Below, piece after piece: positions 1 to 9,070 of a stretch of 13,909 nucleotides of DNA. The first letter of the stretch is position 1. Each line of letters opens with the position of its first letter. The stretch comes from Podochytrium sp. JEL0797 (lineage: Eukaryota; Chytridiomycota; Chytridiomycetes; Chytridiales; Chytriomycetaceae), in the NCBI GenBank assembly GCA_027596195.1, contig JADGJG010000701.1, forward strand, positions 1 to 13,909, given 5' to 3'. A program made the translations under genes and the position numbers. The notes below the pieces were generated by a model. It made no database searches. It worked only from the letters and a program-made list of their open reading frames with translations, and was not told the origin of the DNA.

Positions 1-171
1 TAAATTCTAAAAAATCCTTTGTTTTCCTCCAGGCTGACGGCTCTGGTGACGCTGTCATGTCGCTTTAAGTGAAACAAGCTCTCTATCTTTGTTGCTCTGT
101 CCCACCGCTATTGTCGTGTTTTTTTGTGAATTTTTTGTTTTTTTGTTTTGGGTGAAAAAGGAGATAAAGGA

Positions 172-177
172 TTTATT
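172..177 (-). terminator. Polyadenylation signal AATAAA for the Menorin-family gene
   Basis: TTTATT on the plus strand reads AATAAA on the minus strand, starting 8 nt after the stop codon of the Menorin-family gene. It is a canonical cleavage/polyadenylation hexamer but sits unusually close to the stop. The rest of 1-171 is T-rich, low-complexity sequence in which I see no gene. Confidence 0.5.
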
Positions 178-185
178 GTGACAAC

Positions 186-959
186 TCAAATATCGTAGTA
201 CGTTCTATTTGCAAAAGGCTGCGTTTCGAGAATGGACTTGATTTCGCGAACCTCGTCGCGTTCCATCGCAAACTGACTCCACCACAGCGTGAACTCATTT
301 CGAGCCCCCTCTCGTTCTAACAACCTCCTCAAACTCCTCCACGACCCAACAAACGACGGTGCGCGAATCGGAAACGTTACGCGCACACCCGCCGTATGCA
401 CGCCAGCCTTGTCCAACGCGTCCACCATCTCCTGCACCATTTCGTGCGTGTATTCGCCCAGCGGATCACCGCCCGTCGTCCAACCCACGGAAAGAACCAC
501 CTCGACTCCGTCCGCGACGCCCTTGCGTGTGAAATCGAGCGCGGTGGACAGGAAATCGTGGGCGTTGAAGTTGGCGGGTGGGCCGCCTGGGCCTTGAAGG
601 ATATCCGCGTTCAAGAGCAATCGATGGACTTTGGAGTCCACGTCTCGCGGGAGGATGGGTGCGGCTGCGCTGCCGAAAAACTCGTTTAGGAACGGCAAAG
701 AAGCGGAAAAGGCTTGTGCGGACTTGAAGTCAAGTTTTGTGATTGTGGAGTGGGAGGACGTGGAGGTTGTGAGGTTTGTGAGGAAGTGGGAGAGGGAGAA
801 GGGGGAGTCGAGGAGTGGGGGGTGGCCTAGGACGGGTAGGTTGGAGGGGTTTGCTATGATGTCGGATTCGATTGCGGAGATGGAGGGGGTTGTGAGAGCA
901 GTTTGGAGGAGGTGGGGGGTGTTGGTTGCGTGGGACCAGGTGAAGTCTTGGAGTCGCAT
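186..959 (-). CDS. FAM151/Menorin-family protein (DUF2181), single exon
   Basis: Uninterrupted frame of 257 residues with ATG at 959-957 and TGA at 188-186. It shows the Menorin/FAM151 block pattern from end to end: W8-S-H10-A-T-N13 near the start, IESD (E31, D33), a GHPP block (H46), KLDFKS at 75-80, NADILQGPG at 117-125, a GWTTG block at 159-163, a VTFPIRA block at 194-200, a TLWW block, and a terminal YYDI. The length fits a single-domain FAM151B-like protein (animal ones are about 270-280 residues), so the gene looks complete. The early H..N, E.D and later H residues recall the layout of PLC-like/GDPD phosphodiesterase barrels, but enzyme activity is not established for this family and I do not assert it. 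No signal peptide or membrane segment is evident. It is divergent from the aquaporin, with start codons separated by 123 bp, and so may share a promoter region with it. Confidence 0.87.
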   Translation of the reverse strand: MRLQDFTWSHATNTPHLLQTALTTPSISAIESDIIANPSNLPVLGHPPLLDSPFSLSHFLTNLTTSTSSHSTITKLDFKSAQAFSASLPFLNEFFGSAAAPILPRDVDSKVHRLLLNADILQGPGGPPANFNAHDFLSTALDFTRKGVADGVEVVLSVGWTTGGDPLGEYTHEMVQEMVDALDKAGVHTAGVRVTFPIRAPSFVGSWRSLRRLLEREGARNEFTLWWSQFAMERDEVREIKSILETQPFANRTYYDI

Positions 960-1082
960 TGCTTTTGTGGATGGGGTGCGAGGTATATGCAGAAAACGGA
1001 GATGTATTTTTCCATGGGCCCAATGTCTTCCTGCCCAAACAAATTGTCACATTTTCTCTCCACCCAAAAAAAAAGGAAAGGA
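960..1082. promoter_or_regulatory. Divergent intergenic region (Menorin-family gene / aquaporin)
   Basis: Only 123 bp separate the start codon of the minus-strand Menorin-family gene from that of the plus-strand aquaporin. Both promoters and 5' UTRs must lie here or overlap the coding ends. A poly-A run directly precedes the aquaporin ATG, which has A at -3 in AAAGGAATGTC. No convincing TATA box was seen. Confidence 0.45.
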
Positions 1083-2644
1083 ATGTCATCGCGCTTCAAC
1101 CAAGGCAGCGAGTTCAAGCAACTCAGCAACGACGACGAAGACATTCCCATCATGGCCTCTTCGTCTTCTGCGTCGTCTCCCGTCAAGGAAACCGCGATCG
1201 TGGTGGCTCCGCTCGACACACCCGTGGACGACGACGCGCCCGGTTATTTCAGTTGGAACCCGATCGACTGGTACAAGGATCTCAAGAGAGAGTTTGATGA
1301 ATTTACATGGGTGATGGATGAGAAGAAGAGAGTGGTGAGTTTTGCTCGTCGTTTTTGTTGTTGTTGTGTTGCTTCATGCTTGGAGGGGTGATCGGGCGCT
1401 GGATCTCTGCATGCACGGGAAACCCATCGTTCCCGAGATCCCTAATTCAGAAACAACGCGTTTTTTTGTCTCCATCAGAATAAACTAACAAAATACGCGC
1501 ACAAAAACAATAAAAATTCCACAGCTCCTACGTGCCGTCTTTGGTGAAGGACTTGTCACATTCTTGTTCCTCTTTATCGTCGAAGCCACGGCTGTCAACA
1601 ATGGTCGTCAAGAAGTTCCCGAGAACCTCGTCTTGGGCGCTCTTTCAACCGCCTTGTGTGCCGTCGCCCTCATTTACTCGTTTGCCGATGTGTCGGGTGC
1701 GCATTTCAACCCGGCTGTCACGTTCGCGACGATTGTTACGGGGAAAGTGAGCTTGAAGAAAGGTACCTTGTTTTGCTGGCTGCATCTTTTAGCTTGTATG
1801 TCTTTTGAATATTCGTTGACGCGTCTCGTTATTTTGGCTACTTCCAGGCCTCATGTTCATTGCCGTCCAATTGCTCGCCTCCATCTTGTCCACCTCTTTC
1901 CTCATGGTCGTGTTCCCTCGCCCACACGATGGCTCGTTCCACGACATTCCGTCGGCGGTCGTGTTGGATATTGACCCCACGGCGCAAGTGCACAATGCCT
2001 TCTTTATGGAGGTTGCGCTCACGTTTGTGTTGGTGTATGTGATTTTTGCGACGGCTTTTGATACTGGTACTATTTATTTTTTTTGGTTTCCGTTGCTCGT
2101 GCGGGCCACTAACTCCGCCTTGTTTTTTTTTGTCGGGAACAGTTGATACTGGGAACAAGGTGAAGGTTGCTGGAGCCCCTGGTGGAGCCAAGGACAATGA
2201 AGCAGGAAAGAACTTGACCATTTACGTGAGTGTTTTTTGTCCCCCCCCCTCCCGAAATAAAAATGAATGGGAATTTACTTTGCGTTTAGACCACCTCCGG
2301 AAACACCAAAGCAGGTTTCGCACCCCTCGCCATCGGATTCACGCTCGGGTTCCTCGGGTTGATTGGTGGCTCCGTGTCGGGTGGCGCGTTCAACCCGGCC
2401 CGCGTGTTTGGACCTGCCGTGTTGACGGGGAATTTCCACAACAATTGGATTTATTGGGTGGGAGACTTTTTGGGTGCCGCGTTGGCGGGGTGGACGCAGC
2501 ATTTGTTTGCGCACGAGGTGAAGTGCCCAAAACTTTTTTTCTCCAATTTTATTTTATTTTTGGCTAATGCTTCCCTCTTTTTTAATGACGCAGGCGGTGC
2601 AAAACAGTCACGCTGTTGGAACCAACAAGGGTGCGGGACAGTAA
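1083..2644 (+). CDS. Aquaporin (major intrinsic protein), six exons
   Basis: Exons 1083-1334, 1525-1762, 1848-2066, 2143-2225, 2290-2517 and 2594-2644 join in phase to 356 residues. All introns are GT-AG. The first NPA box (HFNPAVTF) has N146-P147-A148; the second (GGAFNPARVFGPA) is N299-A301 followed by the selectivity-filter Arg302. Val rather than Asp follows that Arg, unlike typical NPARD glycerol facilitators, which points to the water-channel side of the family. No His occurs in residues 265-298, where orthodox water channels carry the H5 His, so selectivity cannot be called. Hydrophobic stretches at about 88-105, 118-135, 164-187, 210-233, 274-290 and 315-332 fit six membrane helices. 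The roughly 80-residue N-terminus is Ser- and Asp-rich and should be cytosolic. The loop between helices 4 and 5 (about 237-270) is long and Gly/Lys-rich. A later start (Met at 1153) is possible. Confidence 0.9.
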
Positions 2645-2848
2645 ATTTGTCTGCTGTTCTTTCTGGTTTTTCTAAAGTGGTGTCAGTGGTGAAATGAAGT
2701 TTTTAATTTCTTAGAATCCTCCTCTTTTTGAAAAGTACGACAAAGTTCGTTTTGCGCCATTGCGCCAGTCATAATGATGGTGGAAGAAGAAGGGGGAGGC
2801 GAGCGGCTTCTCGGGAAAAGACGGAACTGAAAATATTGCCAAAAAAAA

Positions 2849-5800
2849 ATGCTCCAAGCTGGACGAAGGATCGTCACCAACGCGCCCCGATTTGTGGTAA
2901 TGGCCCCTCACCCCGTTCTCTCGCATAGCGATCATATGTACCTGACTCTCAACTGCAAATAGCGAACGTTCGCATGCACCTCCTGCCTCGCCTCGGAACC
3001 AAAATGGAAGGTTCCGCTTGATCCCGAATGGGCCGCCCTCGTGTCCAAAGAGCTGAAAGGCAAGAACGCCGAAGAAACATTGACCTGGAATACCGCTGAA
3101 GTACGTATCTGCCCTCATGAGGGGTTATTCTGTTCCGCGCTCCCGCTTGTTTGATGCCCATGGCTTGTCGCGTGTTTTGATGACCAGCGGGAGGCTGACG
3201 GTTTTTCCACATGGCACACCAAAAATCACCCTGACTCACACATGCTCTCCGTGTATTCTGCAGGGGTTCCCTGTCAAGCCAATGTACACGAAAGCTGACG
3301 TGACGGGCAACCCGGCCGATCAAGGCGAGATTCCCGGAAAATTCCCGTTCACGAGAGGTCCCTATGCTTCCATGTACACGCACCGACCTGTAAGCCTCCG
3401 TCTTGTGTGATAGGAATCTTTGAACCTCGTCGTCAGTCTGACCCATTCTTTCTTCCCCCTCGTTTTGCCTTCGTCTCCAGTGGACGATTCGTCAGGTGTG
3501 TTTGTATTTACCCCCCCGGGGTTTCCTCCAAACATGCTGATGCGCGTGTTTTTTGTTCTTAGTACGCCGGTTTCAGTACCGTTGAGGAATCCAACGCCTT
3601 CTACCGCAAGAATTTGGCCGCCGGTCAACAAGGTCTTTCGGTTGCTTTCGATCTGGCCACCCACAGAGGGTAAAAAAAGTTCAATTCTCCCGTCCCCCCC
3701 AGTTTCTACTTTCTGACTCTGTGTGTGCGTAGGTATGACAGTGATCACCCGCGTGTGGCGGGAGATGTCGGAATGGCCGGAGTCGCGATCGATTCTGTCG
3801 AGGATATGAAGGTGCGTCCCCCGTGAATACTGAAACCAAGAGCATTCACTCACAGTTGTGCATTGTGTGTTATTATTTAGATGCTTTTTGACGGAATCCC
3901 ACTCGACAAAATGTCCGTCTCGATGACCATGAATGGAGCCGTGTTGCCCATTTTGGCCATGTATGTTGTTGCTGGAGAAGAGCAGGTGAAATCAAATCTG
4001 GTGGGAGGGTGATTATTCTGTGCTGACTTTTTTCCATTTTGGCGTGATGTGATTGCAGGGTGCAAAACAAGCCGAACTCGCCGGAACGATCCAAAACGAT
4101 ATTCTCAAGGAGTTTATGGTCAGAAACACGTTCATTTACCCGCCGCCTCCTTCGATGAAGTTGATTGGAGACATTTTCGAATACACGGCCAAGGTGTGTT
4201 GATTCGATTTCCTGGCTTAGTTTTCTGCTGACACATTCATTTGCGCATAGAACATGCCCAAATACAACTCTATTTCGATTTCAGGGTATCACATTCAAGA
4301 GGCTGGAGCTGATGCCGCTCTTGGTATGTTCGCGGGGAGCGGGGTTTTGTCTTGAGTTTTCATGTTGTTGACATTCGTGTTCCAGAACTCGCCTTCACCA
4401 TTGCCGACGGTCTCGAATATATCCGCACGGGTCTAAAAGCCGGCATGACAGTCGACCAATTCGCTCCCCGTCTCTCCTTCTTTTTCGGAGTCGGCATGAA
4501 CTTTTACATGGAAATCGCCAAACTCCGTGCAGGCCGTCGTCTCTGGGCGCACCAAGTCAAGGAAAAGTTTGCGCCAAAGACCAAAAAATCTCTCCTCCTG
4601 AGAACGCATTGTCAAACTTCTGGGTGGTCTCTTACGTTGCAGGACCCGTACAACAATGTGATTCGAACGACGGTGGAGGCTATGGCAGCCACGATGGGTG
4701 GCACGCAGTCGTTGCACACGAACGCGTTGGATGAGGCGATTGGATTGCCGACTGTGTTTTCGTCGCGTATTGCGCGTAATACGCAGTTGATTTTGCAGGA
4801 GGAGGCGTTTATTCCCAAGGTGAGGATTGAATGAGTCATGTCTTGTTTTGTTGATGCTGAATGTGTGACCAGGTTGCTGATCCATGGGCGGGAAGTTACA
4901 TGATGGAGTCCCTCACGAACGACTTGTACGAAAATGCGTTGAAGATCATCAATGAGGTTGAGGAGATGGGAGGAATGTCTAAGGCGGTTGACAGTGGAAT
5001 GCCCAAGCTCCGTATTGAGGAGAGTGCGGCCAAGAGACAAGCGCGTATCGATTCCGGAAAAGGTACGCCTGTCGTTTTTGGGTTGCTATAATCGAAAATA
5101 CTCAAACACACCGTTGCAAAAAATTGCAGAGGTCATTGTCGGAGTCAACAAGTACACTCTGAAGGAGGAAGACCCAATCGAAAACCTTGCGATTGACAAC
5201 ACGGAGGTCAGAAACAAGCAGATTGAGAAAATCGTCGCACTCAAGGCGAACCGTGACGAGGCCGCCGTATGTCTTCTTTTTGTTCTGGCCGTTTCGCTGC
5301 CGGGTGATTTTCTGACTCCTTTTTTTTCTCCAGGCCCAAGCTTCCCTGAACGCGTTGACAGAATGCGCAGAAGGAAAAGAAGGAAACTTGCTTGAACTTG
5401 CTATTACGGTATTTTTCTTGTCGTGATGACTCCGTTTTTGGTGATGACTGACTCAAACTCCAACCCCCCCTCAGTCCGCCCGCGCTCGTTGCACCGTTGG
5501 AGAAATCTCGTACGCCCTCGAAAAAGTCTGGGGCCGCTTCAACCCCACGATCCGCGTCGTAAGCGGAGCCTACAAGTCCGAATACGGCCAAAAAGACGAA
5601 ATCACAACCACCCTCGACATGATCAACGCGTTTGCCGAAAAGGCGGGTCGTCGCCCGCGTATCCTCGTGGCCAAGATGGGTCAGGACGGACACGACCGTG
5701 GCGCCAAAGTGATTGCGTCTGGGTTCGCTGATCTCGGATTCGATGTGGATATTGGTCCGTTGTTCCAGACCCCGGCGGAGGTGGCGAGACAGGCTGTGGA

Positions 5801-6038
5801 TGCGGATGTGCATGTTGTGGGGATTTCGTCGCAGGCGAATGGACACAAGACGCTTGTTCCCATGTTGGTGGCGGAGTTGAAGAAGCTTGGGGCGGAGGAT
5901 AAGCTTGTGATTTGTGGTGGAGTGATTCCGGCGCAGGATTACGACTTTTTGTACAAGGCGGGTGTGGCGTGCATTTTCGGTCCGGGAACCAAGATCCCGC
6001 TTGCTGCTCAGGAGGTTGTGAGCAAGATCAAGATTTGA
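2849..6038 (+). CDS. MUT: Methylmalonyl-CoA mutase, mitochondrial, 14 exons
   Basis: Adenosylcobalamin-dependent isomerisation of (R)-methylmalonyl-CoA to succinyl-CoA, the last step of propionyl-CoA breakdown in mitochondria. Exons: 2849-2896, 2963-3100, 3264-3389, 3481-3495, 3563-3669, 3733-3811, 3881-3985, 4059-4193, 4251-4323, 4386-4819, 4873-5062, 5130-5266, 5334-5408, 5475-6038. They join to 741 residues, close to the 750 of the human enzyme. The first ~30 residues are Arg-rich without acidic residues, as in a matrix-targeting peptide. The start has an in-frame TGA 21 nt upstream. The substrate barrel includes [30 protein letters not shown] and [13 protein letters not shown]. The C-terminal cobalamin domain has DGHDRG at 625-630, with the axial-ligand His627, and GG at 702-703. 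Exon 4 is only 15 nt. The SxL cobalamin motif reads S672-S-Q674, a departure from the consensus. Confidence 0.96.
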
Positions 6039-6068
6039 GGGGTGGGGTTTTCTTTTTCTTCTGTATTG

Positions 6069-6074
6069 AATAAA
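6069..6074 (+). terminator. Polyadenylation signal AATAAA for the mutase gene
   Basis: AATAAA lies 30 nt after the mutase stop codon, inside the 49-bp gap before the end of the convergent PPR gene. Cleavage 10-30 nt downstream would fall close to or inside the PPR coding end on the opposite strand, so the two transcripts probably overlap tail to tail. Confidence 0.6.
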
Positions 6075-6087
6075 ATGTATTGTAGCT

Positions 6088-9000
6088 TTATTTATTGTTT
6101 CTCTTGTTTGCCCAATATGCTTTGACTCGATCCGCCTCCTTCTTCTGCTTCCGAATGATTTTCGTGCGCACATTCTCATCAATCCCCAACGACTCCCAAC
6201 CCCACCAATTCTTTCCACCCGACCACTTGTTTCTCAACATTTGCCTCACCTCCTCCTCCGCGTTCTTGGGCGGCGGCGGTGGACACAGCTCCTTCAGTCG
6301 TTTGGCAGGTGCAAGGTCACCCTCTTCGGCCAAGTCGCGAATTTTGTCCACAAGGTTAGACACGTCGTCAAAAACAATGGCGGGGAGGTACGCCGGATCA
6401 TTTCGGAAGATGGTGGCCGCTTCGATCGTGTCCAAGGCGGGTGTGATTTCGTTGATTCTAACACCAAAAAAAGTCAGCACAAAACCAACCCTCCAAAAAA
6501 CAAAAAAACACTCACTTGGCATACCCTCTCGCCATCAACGCAAACTCCTTCTTCATAGTCCCACGACCCCTCCCCTCACGCACCCGCACGGCCTCCTTCT
6601 CCGCCGGCGTCAACCCAACCAACGCGGACTCCTTGGCCGCATCCCAACGCATGTAATCGGCCCAAATCTCAGACCCGCGCGCGCGCATGAGTTTCTTGTC
6701 TTTGGTCACTATGTCGAGAATGAGTTGGAATGTCCATCCGGTTTTGGGCACGAGGGTGAGTGCGGTGGTGTCGTTGGAGGAGGTGGTGGTGGATTCAGAT
6801 TGAGAGACTGGGGTGGAGTCCTTGTGGGATTCGACGACGGGTGCACGAGCATTCGGGGAGCTCGCGGAACCGTCCAATGGAAGGCTCGATTCTGATAGTG
6901 TGCTGCTGTCGTTGGAGGAGGAAGACGATTCGACCGCAGTGGTGGTAGAGACTGGGGTAGCATCCTTGTCAGATTCCAATGACGCTGAGGCATCCAGGGA
7001 GCTCTCAGAACCCACTTCTTCCTTCTCCAATGCAGATGCAGCCTCCCCATTCTTCTTCACCTCCACCTCCTTCTCATACACCCCATCATAAATCTCCAAT
7101 GCCCTCGACGCTGCCACAATGTTCCCAGGACACGCGCAATACACGCCCAAATACGCGTCCACCACTTCTGCGGTCCTGGCCTCCCGCGGGATCGTTTCGA
7201 GGGCGTACGTCCACAACGCATTCGCGTCCGCGAGGATCGCGTGCGGGTTCGTTTCGGGGTTCGTGAGGTGGATGCGTTGGAGGGCGTGGGTGGGTGGGAT
7301 GGGGGAGATGAAGGTGTAGGGTTGCGGAGTGGTGGGTGGTGTTTCGAGAAGGGAGGATTCTTCGGTCGTGGTGGTGGTGGTTGTGGGTGCGTCGAGGGAG
7401 AGGGAGGGGTCTTGGTCGGCGTAAGGGGAGGGTGGTTTCACAGGTTTGGGATGGGTACCGCGAGAGGCACGACGGGATACGCGGACGCATTGGCCGAGGG
7501 CGTGGAACATTGTGCGGTAGGTGGAGGCGTCGGGGTGCATGGATTCGTCGCCTTCGGCTGCTTGTGCGACAATCCAGTTCCTGAAAGGGGGTATCGGATT
7601 AGTGAAAAGAAAGCAAGAGAGAGAGAAAAATCCTTACCACACAGTCCTCAACCTCGCCAAATCCCCTTGCCCCGCACACACCTTCATCAACACTTTACAT
7701 CCCACCAAATTCACTTTCCACCCCTTCTCCACCATCTGCCCCACAAGCCCCCACACCTCTTGATAATAATCCTTTCTACTCCCAAGCGCCTGCAACAGAC
7801 TCGTATAAGTCACTTCCGTTGCAACCAGCCCCTTCTCATGCATCTGCGTAAACAGTTCCAACGCTCGTTCAGCGTTCGAATCGAGCGCACACGCGTGGAT
7901 CATGAGGGTGTAGGTTGTCGCGTCGGGGAGACAGATTTCTTCAATCATGTGGTGATAGGTTTTCCAGGCACGGGGGAGGTCCCGGGTGTCGATGCAGCCT
8001 TTGATGAGGGTTGTGTAGACAAAGAGGGAGGGGTTGATTCCTGTTTTTTGTGAATGCGTGTTAGATCGGGGACGGAAGGGGAAGAGTGCTTGTATTATCC
8101 AAACCTTTCAGTTTCATGGCTTCGTAGACATCGAACGCGCTCTTTAACCTTCCGCCATAAACACAAGCTTTGATCAAAATGCTGTAGGAGAACAGATCCG
8201 GTTTCGCCGTTCCTTCCGCTTCAGCTGTCGAAAGCAACCGTCAACAAACAAGCCCCCACCCTCAAAAAAAATCATTTACCATGATGAAACTCCTTAAACA
8301 CCCTCGCCGCATTCTTATAATCCCCGACCCTCGCATACGCATCCATCAACGTATTAATCGCAACAGTATCCGGCTCCCGCCCCAACTCGCCCCGAATCAA
8401 CTCAAAAGCCTCCTGCGCCTCTACACACCGTCCCGTCAGCGCATTCACGCGAACCACACTCGTAATCTGCTCAAGCGTGAGTGTGCCTTCAACAACGACC
8501 GTGTTTCGAATCAGTTTGGAAACCTGCGCAGACTCGCGCAGTGCGCGTGCGCTGTTCCACTGGGGTGCGGCGAATTGACCAATGTAGTTGTCTTCAATTT
8601 TGAGAAGCGGGGCGTCGTTTGATGTGTCGATCATGTTGTGGGATGAGAAACGGGGGTGGGTCGTGTCGGTGGACAGGAGGGAATGCAGGGCGTTGAGTTC
8701 GAGGTCTGAGAGGCCGGAGGAGGAGGTGGAGGATTTGGTCGACAGGAGGGCCGTGGTTTCTTTTGAGAGGGATGAGGTGGATGATGCAGTGGAGGCGGAC
8801 GGTTTGATGGTGTGAGGTTTCGAGGCTTGTCGGTGTGGTTGGTGATCAGATTTCAACGTGGTTCGGAATTCTTTGAAGCTCGGGATCCCGAGTTGGCGTA
8901 GGAAAGCCGGATCAAGCTGTCTGCGGCCGCCACTGGCCCATCGTTGGTGTGCGAATGCGGAGGGAGCGATGGTCCGGGCAAGCGTCCAGACGAAAACCAT
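6088..9000 (-). CDS. Pentatricopeptide-repeat (PPR) protein, probably mitochondrial, five exons
   Basis: Exons in transcript order: 9000-8280, 8224-8105, 8040-7638, 7580-6516, 6457-6088, giving 892 residues with phase kept across four GT-AG introns. The N-terminus (MVFVWTLARTIAPSAF...) is basic and hydrophobic, like a mitochondrial presequence. About six tandem PPR units cover roughly 174-450; clear ones are DTVAINTLMDAYARVGDYKN at 211-230, LFSYSILIKACVYGGRLKSA, LFVYTTLIKGC, ATTYTLMIHAC and EVTYTSLLQAL. PPR proteins bind organelle RNA in processing, stability or translation; the target here cannot be read from sequence. A Ser/Thr/Asp-rich low-complexity stretch at about 593-692 interrupts the protein and contains a 48-residue tandem duplication. 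The C-terminal ~120 residues (PPPPP, then a Trp-rich and a basic segment) are not a domain I recognise. Confidence 0.85.
6770..7025 (-). repeat. Degenerate tandem duplication, period 144 nt, within the PPR gene
   Basis: Two diverged copies in fourth-exon coding sequence. The plus-strand marker GAGACTGGGGT occurs at 6804 and 6948, exactly 144 nt (48 codons) apart; GTCGTTGGAGGAGG and a GGGAGCTC block also recur near the same period. In the protein, ESDKDATPVS (about 617-626) and ESHKDSTPVS (about 665-674) are the matching segments, each followed by a Ser/Thr run ending in SSND. The period is a whole number of codons, so the frame is kept. Confidence 0.7.
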
Positions 9001-9070
9001 GCAGGAAAAGAAGAAAAAAAAACAAGATTTCGTTTCGACAGTTCTCGACCCTTCATTTTCACTTCTTCAT

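Noticed and set aside
631..1314. Plus-strand open frame of 227 codons crossing the Menorin-family gene and the aquaporin start
   Set aside because: Antisense to the conserved Menorin blocks and then out of frame with aquaporin exon 1; composition is Arg/Trp-rich without motif.
1747..1752. GTGAGC as the donor of aquaporin intron 2
   Set aside because: A good-looking donor, but it leaves the wrong phase for the exon starting at 1848; GTACCT at 1763 keeps frame and gives the expected VSLKKGLMFIAVQLL.
5241..6218. Long minus-strand open frame (325 codons) over the mutase 3' half
   Set aside because: It is antisense to the conserved cobalamin domain, has a biased Arg/His composition with no recognisable motif, and also overlaps the end of the PPR gene in another frame.
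7241..8053. Plus-strand open frame of 270 codons across the PPR gene
   Set aside because: Antisense to clear PPR repeats and spanning a PPR intron; low-complexity Gly/Arg-rich translation typical of a shadow frame.
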